From: Bipalium vagum | Taxonomy: Eukaryota > Platyhelminthes > Tricladida > Geoplanidae | Length of the DNA: 25,865 nt | Assembly: GCA_037834085.1 (NCBI GenBank) | Contig: JBBMKC010170006.1 | Coordinates: forward strand, 1 to 25,865 | Reading direction: 5' to 3' | In this document: positions 9,595-17,599 of the stretch, piece by piece | Layout of the letters: each line of letters begins with the position of its first letter | Numbering within the stretch: position 1 is the stretch's first letter | The notes under the pieces: model-generated | Told to the model about the DNA's origin: nothing | Seen by the model: only the letters and a program-made list of their open reading frames with translations | Databases searched by the model: none | Made by a program: the position numbers and the translations under genes

Positions 9595-11270
9595 AACAGT
9601 TCACTCTTACCGAAGGATATTGAACCAGCTTTTATTGATTATAAAATGGTTTCATTCTTAAGTGATGAATACCGTTGGCTCATTTTATAAGGATTCATTT
9701 TTCAAGATAAGCACTTTTCGTGATGGAGTCGTCAATCGGAGTTTCCAGGAAACCAATTTAGTATGGTCTCAATGAAAAGGGAGGTATTGACCACTCATCT
9801 GTTGCTCCCAAAATCCTTATTTGTTTTGGATCTCACCTAAAACATGGAAAACCAAGAAAATCATGTGAACGATTCACTGATGTCGTTCTCTGTGAATATC
9901 TACGGACCATTTTTTCTTTTTTGAAAGAATGCTCTGAGTACTGCACTCAATTCGAGGGGTAAGTGTGGATGGTATGTTGGTACTGACCAGTGACCATCTT
10001 TATGAGTCATGAAAATTTTTCGTTTTACACTGCTATGAAAACTGGGTACACTGAGCTCGGGATTTTGCTGCTTCTTTCCCTTATGTCAAGACGAGATCGA
10101 ATTTGATTGGATCAAAACAATCACAATGGAACATTATCTGATCAATACAACAGTACTCAATCAAAACAAAAGTCCAAAAGAAAAGACATTTAGCAAGTGA
10201 TCACAGTGAATCAGTCGATCACAACTCCAATCACAAATGAAATAAATAATCAAAAAATATGAAACTGTTAATCGCTTTGATGGCGATGGGTCCTCAGGTC
10301 GTTGGATGAGCCCAACCGGTTCGCTCATAAACGTGCAGATCCCATCGTTGGTCCTGTCGCATAGCAATCAGCAATTTAATCTAAAGACCTCCAAAATAGT
10401 TTCCAAATCTGAAAATTTCTGGCAGTCCATTTCCATTACCTTTTATAATGGTCAAATGACTATTCAGTCGTCGACCAATATTCTTATCAAAGAACGTTCA
10501 TTCTCTTTTTAGACGTAAGTTACTAAATCAATCTAGATTGCGGACCTGGCAAATTCCATAACCTCACATTCAAAGTCTTGGAAGTAGTGCTTGGTTACCA
10601 ATAGGTCGGTAGAAATCTGAGTGCGCCCTTCTTTCTCTCATTCCTCTAGTTAAGAGTCTAGTGCAAAGTAACTCGCACAGTTTGATGATTGATTCAAACA
10701 CGTTAACTCATATCACCAATGAAACAATGCATGATGATAATAAGAGTCAAATGAGAGTTAACGATGGGTCTTAAGGGATTTGGTCGTTTATCTACAAGCC
10801 GGTTGGGCTTTTCTAACATCTCAAGGACCGATTGCCAACAAGTGTTGAGCTGATGATTGTTTTACTAAGTTATTTTTCTTTGTGTTTATTGCAAAAAAAG
10901 AATAAAAAGGCATCTTGAAATATCTGTGATCAACAAATAATCATTTGGTCGGTTTCATTGATTATTTGTTATCATTGATTATTGGTTTACATTTTCTTGA
11001 TTGTTATTTTGTTTGATCGATTGACCTTTTCTTTGATTAATTGGGTTTAGAACAGTCAATCGTTAACTCGAATCATTCATTGATTTTCACTGTGTACCAT
11101 TGTGGTGATTGAATAAAGATTTAAATGTGATCATTTTGATTCCATTCTCTTTGAATAGGTTATTAAGTAAAGTTAAACAGTCAGTAAAACTTGGGCCTAA
11201 AAGTTACAAACATTCTCATAATAGTAACGTGTAACAAGACGATATCATAAATGTATATTGTTCACATTCA
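9595..11270. other. Spacer between inverted arms; no gene seen
   Basis: No convincing frame. Two patches stand out: 10090-10260 is rich in AATCAA/GATCA on this strand, and 10920-11130 is rich in the complement (TTGATT, as in 'cattgattatttgttatcattgattatt'). They could pair imperfectly but are not clean repeats. Confidence 0.4.
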
Positions 11271-11274
11271 CACA

Positions 11275-12680
11275 AAGGTATGTTTAGTCTCATTTTGCGC
11301 AGAGGAAGCGGAATTGTTCGCTGTTTCTCTCTAAAATAAAAACTTTCATTTTCTCAGACAAGAGACTGCAGATAAAAGGTCTCATTTCTCACTCTAGGAC
11401 AATGACGGAGACAGAAACGCCGCATTCGCCCTCTGATACAGTCGTAGGTGAAAAAAGTTTTTGTCTACCAGAGCAATTGTGAGAGGAACCGATGAGAACG
11501 AATCTTTTGTCTTCACAAATAAAAGCATTTCATCAAATATTGTTTGGAAATCGGTCTGAGTAACGCAGACTCCCTTTGCTTATTCATACCCAAGACAACA
11601 GACACCCTTGTCAAGAATATGGAGATTTGTTGCCGTACTTGCTCTTCTCCAGTTCTATTCTCCTCTTTGTCTCTCATAAATAACGACATGATGCAATGCA
11701 TTTTCATTTTTCCAGAGCACTTTTCGAAAATGCTTCTCGTCGCAATTACGGTTTTAATAACGAATGTCAAGGGCAACGCTCACTATGAGAAAATTGAGTC
11801 CTGTGCATCCCAAAGCTTGACCAACATTATATTACCCAACTCCATCGCATGTGCTCTTGCATGTGGGTCTGTCAAATGCAAGGCTTTTATATACGATTCC
11901 AGGGGTTGGAAATGTTATCTGTTTGCCTATCTTGATATATGTCAATTCAATACCGAGTGCGGTCATGTTAACATATTTGTCGATAATCGTTTTAAAGGAA
12001 AGGTGCACCTTTTACATAATTTTTTTAGTATATCTTATTGTTTCAGTTAAGCGCGGGGGTCAGTCGATCTCATTTCCAAATATTGAAGAATATCAACATT
12101 GATTTGACTGGTGGGTATGCATCGGTTTTCGAAATTATCAATGGGGATAGGTTGAGTGCCATAAAATTTGACAGCAAAAACAACGTCATTGTCGCAGAGG
12201 GGTCTTATTTAAACAGCAGAATGGTTGTTTTGCCAAAATGGGAATTCGTAGGCAATTTCAATGAAAAAAGTCGTCGGTTTTCTGCTTTGGCAAACAATCT
12301 TGTCACGTTTTTAACCACAGGAGCTTGTACTCATTATTTAGATTGTTACCGAAGCGTTATAAACTGCACTAATTACATTGATGAAAAGGGTCTTGTTTTA
12401 GGGATTTCGGGAATGGATCTGTTTGATTTGAAGATTTTGATTGAACAAATAAAAGTCAATAAATGGCATTTTATCATTTCAGGAACATTTTGGGGTGTAA
12501 AGGCATATTCAGACACTCAGGTTCTAGCAAACCTTTTTGGAATTCGTATAACTTCGAGAAAGGGCTCCACCGATTGGTTTCTGCAAGAGCAAATTTCGAA
12601 GAACATTTCAACTGTTTCTTCTGTAAAATGTACCTTTTAAACTTTCGAAAAAATTGTTTTCACACCTTTGCTGACTTGAT
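11275..12680 (+). repeat. Inverted-duplication arm A' (partner 4100-5500)
   Basis: Reverse-complement copy of arm A, including promoter-side DNA, both exons and the short intron. The similarity starts near 'gagtctcattttgcgca' on its left and fades after the stop codon at 12640. Confidence 0.85.
11730..12640 (+). CDS. Secreted PAN/apple protein with a TCAF N-terminal-like domain (copy A')
   Basis: Sister of the gene at 4145-5033, here on the plus strand. Exons 11730-12002 and 12047-12640 flank a 44-nt GT-AG intron (12003-12046, phase 0), giving 288 residues. Signal peptide, the seven PAN cysteines and the TCAF-like core (NNVIVAEGSYLNSRMVV, then GTFWG, then ANLFGIRITSRKG) are all retained. The two proteins differ little in exon 1 but strongly in several patches of exon 2, and the C-terminus runs seven residues longer here (it ends SVKCTF). 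The splice acceptor upstream of the ATG (tttttccag) is kept in both, which supports this start over the open frame further upstream. No premature stop in either copy, so both may be functional. No poly(A) hexamer is evident downstream. Confidence 0.68.
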
Positions 12681-12999
12681 CTTTGAAACTTCAGAAGTAA
12701 TATAATTGCGATTGTTACGTTCAGAGGTCATTGGTCTTCCGTGTACTTTTTTTTTAGTTTATTATATGTGCTTGTCGAATTTCCAAGATTAGATCAGGAT
12801 CCGCATTTAGGAACCGACTTAGGTTATTACCTAAAAAAGGAATTGATATTAAGAATATTGGTGTAAGACTGAGGAATCGTTTGAGGCGCCTCAGTGGACT
12901 TCCATAAAAACAGAGCTAGCAAGATTTTTATTTGATTGAAAATTATTGATTTGAAACGTCAGAAGAAATTTATTGCGGGAAACAAAATCAGTTTATGAT

Positions 13000-13330
13000 T
13001 ATGTCAGTTTTTATGTGACAGGAGCCCACAATCTCACCCTCGATATGTCAAAACAGAATCAATGTTTGGGGTAAGGTAACCCTGACAATTCGGAGATTTT
13101 TGGTTCGAAAGCCGTTTAGGAGTGCTTCCTACACTTTTGATAAATGGCAGTGAATTTTAAGACGACCTTGAGTACTGTAAAGGACAGTCAACAATTAATG
13201 AAAATAATTTGGAAATATACGTGAAGGGTGCACGGTAAATCAATGAGATATAAAAGAAAAGCAATCAGCTAAAACTAGAGCATTTATACCGGGAAATGGA
13301 GCTACGTACTCCGGCCGATTGGAAGTGTAT
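13000..13330. repeat. Inverted copy of the unit C promoter region (partner 9240-9590)
   Basis: Shares in reverse complement 'gtgaattttaagacga', 'aatgaaaataatttgga', 'gagatataaaag' and 'caattcggagattt' with the left copy. It is the inner end of the right B-C arm and lies between A' and the second SMIM4 copy. Confidence 0.8.
13247..13256 (+). promoter_or_regulatory. TATA box (GATATAAAAG) of unit C, right copy
   Basis: Same element as at 9321-9330. The ATG of the short frame starts 40 nt after the element, consistent with a 5' UTR of 10-20 nt. Confidence 0.55.
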
Positions 13331-13370
13331 CGAAATTACGTGTGGCATTCACATGGTCTTCATATTGTGA
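13296..13370 (+). pseudogene. Truncated unit C reading frame (MELRTPADWKC), right copy
   Basis: ATG at 13296 opens a 24-codon frame, MELRTPADWKC and then ITCGIHMVF, whose first 11 residues match the left copy's exon. After that the two copies diverge and this one stops, so the right copy looks truncated. It does preserve an ATG where the left copy has ATT, so each copy seems to lack something the other has. Confidence 0.35.
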
Positions 13371-13559
13371 CGTGAACTTTGTATAACCGAGTCGTTTAGA
13401 AGTTTAACTTTGACCTTTGGTCCAAAGCTCAGAATTCGACCTCCAAAGCGATGTATCATCTTTGGATTTGTTTGTGATTAGCAACATTCAATTGGAGTCC
13501 CACTTGGTGATAGATTGACCATGTTCTGCTTTCAATTGAACTGTGGGAAACTATGATCG

Positions 13560-14175
13560 CAGAAAATCTAAAATAAGAACGTTCAAAACAAGAGTCTCTG
13601 TTTCGGCGGATCCCCCTCAAATGAGCGGTCATGAGTATGAACAGAAGGCACAATGATGTACGCGATATCTTAGTTGATTTGTTGTCCACACTTAAAGGAA
13701 TGGGAAATACACGTCGAAAAGAAAGAAAATTTTTCAGGAAAAAACTTAATTCCTGTTATACAATTAGTAAATAGGAGGCATAAAAGATACATTATTATAG
13801 ATGTCAAAGTCCCCTTTGAATCAGAGATTTCTATCAAGGGCAATGACGAAGCAAACAAGTAAAAGTATCAGACTTTGTTGGACGAAGCTCAATCCGAGCT
13901 CGGAAGAACATGGTACCACGATATCAGAACATTTATAATCGGAGCCGGGGGTTCGTGGATCCCATCAAACTACCAAAAACTCGGAGCATTTGGATTTAAA
14001 TTAGCAGAAATTAACTCAATTATGGAAAAATGTGCAACCAGGACGACCATTAATATCCACAATATCTGGAAAAAATTCATAACCAGAGCAGAGACAAACA
14101 TTTTAAAAAAACTTCCCCGTATCAATGACAACCATATCTTTGATTTGAAATAAATCACTGTTTTTGTTTTTTTTT
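13560..14175 (+). mobile_element. R2-superfamily LINE 3' end, second degraded copy
   Basis: Plus-strand frames give RRHNDVRDILVDLLS (the region after the zinc knuckle), then YIIIDVKVPFESE and, after a stop at 13859, KYQTLLDEAQSELG, FIIGAGGSWIPSN and a long basic tail ending at 14153. The endonuclease core (IDVKVPFE...KYQ.L...G..SW) is the restriction-like type. It is a different lineage from the copy at 5.7 kb: GAGGSW here, GSLGT there. The 5' part and polymerase are missing. Several frame changes and stops are present. It lies inside the right B-C arm and has no counterpart in the left arm, so it probably landed after the duplication. Confidence 0.75.
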
Positions 14176-14299
14176 ATAATGCAACGTAAATGTCAATTCA
14201 GAAAACTGCCAGAAGTCTGAGGATCTATATTTAACCAGGAAGATTGATGACAGGAGCTTTTCACCTGAAAATAAACGTTTCCTCTCTCAACGTTCCGGA

Positions 14300-15425
14300 G
14301 CTCTTCAGTGTGAATTGAATGAGAAGAATTGATTTGGAACCTCACTTTGTTTCACTCTCTGATTCGGTCCAACGAAATTGGCTTATCTCTTCCCTTGTCT
14401 TCCAGCTTCATTTATGCCCAAACCACTGTCATCATCATTTCGTCTTGATCCTCTCTACATATGAAATCGGGAAGGGGTCAATCACTGACTGCTTTAGAGA
14501 CCAAGGGAGAATACATCCCACTTACTTGATATATTCTTTATGGATCTTCCTAGAGAAGTCTCGAGCCAAGGATAAGGAGATTAAGATTAAGTTCTGGACA
14601 GAAACGATCGATGATCTTTCCACAAAGAATCAAAGATGAGTCCTCGTCATTTCACATCCATTTTCAGAAATGAAAGAAAAGTGTCCTGATTTCAACTGCC
14701 AGGGGTCAGAATTGATGAACAATTCACGACCGAGAGAATGTGGCAATGGCACCGACGATATTTTACTCTTGCCAAAACCGGAGTGCTCTCATAAAAGATG
14801 GAGTGCTACTTACCCCTTCGAACGAAGACTCTAATCAGAACCGAAAAACAAACTTTCAAAAACCAAAAAAAAAATTATTTTCACCACACAATCACGTCAA
14901 ATTGTCGCGTTCTCTCTCGGACAAACTTATGCCCTGGCGTCGTTTGTAGGTTGAGTAAAAGTTGACGCCGTTCACCGTCAGATTGATCATGCTGAACTTG
15001 ATGAGAGCCCCCAGCGCGAAGAAGAGCGGCAGGAATCGGTACTTGCCAAAAACGGACTCTCCGGGGATCGACTGGACTGCCGTGCGAAGTTTGGCGATCT
15101 AAAACAAAGACAGGTCGGTCGATTGGAATATTAAAACAAGCGCGATAAGAGTATTTGGACGAAGGAAAACTTTACCAAAGAATTTAATTAATTAAGAAGA
15201 AAAGGACGAATGAATCGAAATTGATTTTTCTGGTTTCATTTTTCGAAGTAAAATTATTTCTTTTTTCTTTTGAGACCGAAAATGGTCCAACTTTTAAAGA
15301 ATTAAAATTTTAACACTGAAAGAATTTAAGGAAAAGTCTCGCGTTCTTCAATAAGGGTGTAGAGTTTTCAAAGCTAAACAATATTGATTTAATTATCAAA
15401 ATTGCGGTCTCTTCTGCGAGTGGGT
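14300..15425. repeat. Inverted-duplication arm B' (SMIM4 side of the right arm)
   Basis: Reverse complement of about 7940-8850. Homology covers the SMIM4 intron, terminal exon and 3' flank, and stops close to where the left copy has its splice donor. Confidence 0.8.
14892..15098 (-). CDS. SMIM4: SMIM4/UQCC5-like terminal exon, second copy (B'), possibly a decaying duplicate
   Basis: An open 68-codon exon after an intact acceptor (ctttgttttag). I count 14 differences in 207 nt from the copy at 8270-8476. Only four fall in the first 150 nt; two of these change the protein near the membrane segment (E to K in GALIKFSM, K to N in MINLTV). The tail is more changed (SLSERERDNLT for SVPEGEHDDLT). 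The intron homology runs to about 15420, where the left donor GTAAGT is replaced by GCAATT, and AATAAA downstream of the stop has become AATAAT. A minus-strand ATG frame near 15.4-15.5 kb (MKIWFRIALIVFVLKIF) lies where a first exon would be but is not homologous. Either a pseudogene in early decay or a copy with a new 5' end. Confidence 0.6.
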   Translation of the reverse strand: MAKLRTAVQSIPGESVFGKYRFLPLFFALGALIKFSMINLTVNGVNFYSTYKRRQGISLSERERDNLT

Positions 15426-16026
15426 AGCGAAGTATTCTTTGACAAGAATATCTTTAAAACAAACACAATGAGAGCAATCCGAAACCAGATTTTCATCTAA
15501 AAAGAAAATGATCAATACAATTGCCCTGTTCTGTCTCTTCAAATATTAAATGGAACACATCATTTTGGGCATTTCCTTCGGGATATGTCCCGTCAAGTTG
15601 GGTTGCTTTGGATGCCGATAACATAATGATCGACAGCAACACCACAATGAAGACAGCTCTTCATTGGACAATTGTGATGAAAATTTATTATGAACTATTG
15701 ATTGTAACAATAACTATCTGTGATATTTGGACATATTCAGTGTTATTATTTTGTTTAAAGATCTTAATTTTATTGATCTAGCACGTAGATTGGTTGTGAA
15801 ATAAAATTTTGTATATACAAAAGAAATATCATTTAAAGCTTGAGAAAAGTGATTCTTAATATTTGACATTTTATTTATGTTAACATCATTCATAATCGTT
15901 TCGCTACGGTTACCACGGCCCGAAAGACGTGATGTGATACTGTAAGAACTTTGAAAACTAAGTGCTCTTTTACGAATTCTACGAATAAGTTTTGGACAGA
16001 TGACCAAGTTATCCGTATTATATTGG

Positions 16027-16334
16027 TTACTGATTAAATGAAAAATACATCTACAAATGTTCCACAATCGTAACCATTGTTTGCCTATTCACTTTCAACT
16101 TACGATCAATAATCTAACATCCATTCCAAAAGCAACGTTCAAAGCCGAGTTCAAAACCCGAATCTGTTTTTGCACATATTCTAGCATGAACGGAACAGGA
16201 AGAGAGACGAAGTAGAACAATATCGAGCCAGTCTTGCAATAAACAAATGCGATCCAATGCTTATATTCAAAGGACGGAATTGTGAATTTAAGTAAAACTG
16301 AAGTAAATGAAATTCGGGGTGAATTGTCAGCAAA
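16027..16334 (-). CDS. Candidate membrane-protein exons of unknown gene
   Basis: A 77-codon phase-0 exon (16104-16334) lies between a good acceptor (ctcctttccag) and a good donor (GATC|gtaagt). It reads FADNSPRISFTSVLLKF, then EYKHWIAFVYCKTG, then ILFYFVSLPVPFMLEYVQKQ and LNSALNVAFGMDVRLLI. The middle looks like a transmembrane helix. After a 53-nt intron an AG acceptor is followed by MYFSFNQ and a stop (16027-16050), a possible end. The frame upstream (16404-16742) may hold an earlier exon but I could not join it in phase. No family recognised. Confidence 0.4.
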
Positions 16335-16403
16335 CTGGAAAGGAGATTTGGTCAGGTCAAAAGTATTGACCCTTCATGTTATTGTTGGTGATTTGGTACT
16401 TTG

Positions 16404-16742
16404 TCATCCCTCAGTGGCTATTGAATCAATCTGGTGACATTTTGTCAACATTTGTTTCTTTTGACTTTTGCCCGTATGGCAAACGAACCAAAAGAAAATC
16501 ATTTGAGTCAGCGAACGATAATAGACAGTTTGAGAATCACGGATGAAAATGAGACTTGACCAACATTCTTTTGAGCTAATAAACTCATTTGTGATTTCGG
16601 AAAGATTTCTTGTTCCCAGATTGTTCAACTGTCGTTCGGAAAACTCAAATGTACTCCAAACGAGGACGTTTTTGTCAAGAATTGTGTTCGGGGCCCTGTC
16701 GAGCTTGAAGACTGATGAATTCTCTGACTGAGGTCGGAACAA
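16404..16742 (-). CDS. Open segment upstream of the membrane-like exon, unknown
   Basis: An open frame of 112 codons beginning FRPQSENSSVFKLDRAPN and including SLTQMIFFWFVCHTGK, a hydrophobic stretch. It precedes the 16104-16334 exon on the same strand and may belong to the same gene. A weak donor (TTC|gtttgc) would be in phase 0, but nothing confirms it. Amino-acid composition is plausible for a protein, with no motif I know. Confidence 0.25.
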   Translation of the reverse strand: MFRPQSENSSVFKLDRAPNTILDKNVLVWSTFEFSERQLNNLGTRNLSEITNEFISSKECWSSLIFIRDSQTVYYRSLTQMIFFWFVCHTGKSQKKQMLTKCHQIDSIATEG

Positions 16743-16749
16743 AGTAATA

Positions 16750-17380
16750 TTGATTTATGAATAACGGTCATAGACATTTAAATAGCGCAATGATTTTGTT
16801 GTGCTTTATCTTATTTTATGTTTACCATGTTCCATTGTCATTATTGTTTTCCATTAACGTTTGTTATTTGTGAGACTCGTGGAAGAGAGAGACTCTTCCC
16901 ATTCTTAGAACACGAGACATTTTGGTGCAGTGATTTGAGACAATTGACAACTTGGGCAGTCGCGTATGAGGACATTGATATTTTTGGGGGTGGCTCAGAC
17001 ATTGATTGAGTGATCGTAGTTGACGTTGTTGTGCTTATCGATTAAATAACGATTTTAGCCGTACATGTTGCTTTATCTTATTGTTTAAACTGTTTTACTT
17101 ATTACCGAACAGAACCATGTGATTATCGGAGGCAGATTGTAAACGGAGCTTGATTGATATCAATATTAACATTTTCATGACCCTGTGAACAATCATTTTA
17201 AAAATTCCCTCTTGTCAGACCCAACATATTTATAATTAGGATATTTTTTAAGAGAAGAAACGACGGCGGACCGAAAGTATTGCGAGGTCACGAAGTATTC
17301 CAAAAAATAATCTTTGAAACTTCAGTTAGAAGTGTACTTAAGAAGTTTTAACTCCAATTGAGGGAATATCGATAACACCA
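16750..17380. other. Intergenic DNA, no gene recognised
   Basis: Nothing convincing on either strand. A short open stretch near 17255-17356 (+), GGPKVLRGHEVFQKIIFETS, ends in a stop before the next frame and may belong with it. Confidence 0.4.
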
Positions 17381-17385
17381 ATTAG

Positions 17386-17595
17386 TTCAAGAATCTCAAA
17401 AATAATTATCTAAGGAAAGGCACTTCTCCAAGATTCGCCCAGGTCTGTGGAGAACTTGCGATACTCACATCAATAAAATATTTAAAAGTTGACGACGAAG
17501 ATTTGTTTGAATCAAAGATTCATTTTGTTAGGTTTAATTGTTACGTCGAAGATTCGTTTTTGATAACGACGTCAGAAGAATCATATTTGTGTTGA
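17386..17595 (+). CDS. Unassigned 69-codon open segment without a start codon
   Basis: Opens after a TAG and ends at TGA, reading FAQVCGELAILTSIKYLK, then VDDEDLFESKIHFVRFN, then EDSFLITTSEES. Mixed charged and hydrophobic composition looks protein-like in an AT-rich context that otherwise gives frequent stops. No ATG and no clear acceptor, so it is either an internal piece of a decayed element or chance. No family recognised. Confidence 0.2.
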   Translation, partial: FKNLKNNYLRKGTSPRFAQVCGELAILTSIKYLKVDDEDLFESKIHFVRFNCYVEDSFLITTSEESYLC

Positions 17596-17599
17596 CTGA

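Noticed and set aside
11544-11729. N-terminal extension of the PAN/TCAF-like protein (open in both copies)
   Set aside because: The extension begins at TTG, not ATG; silent and replacement changes are about equal, and a conserved splice acceptor lies just before the chosen ATG.
11513-11776. 87-codon minus-strand frame shared by both A copies
   Set aside because: It is the antisense of exon 1 and its upstream region; conservation is explained by the sense gene.
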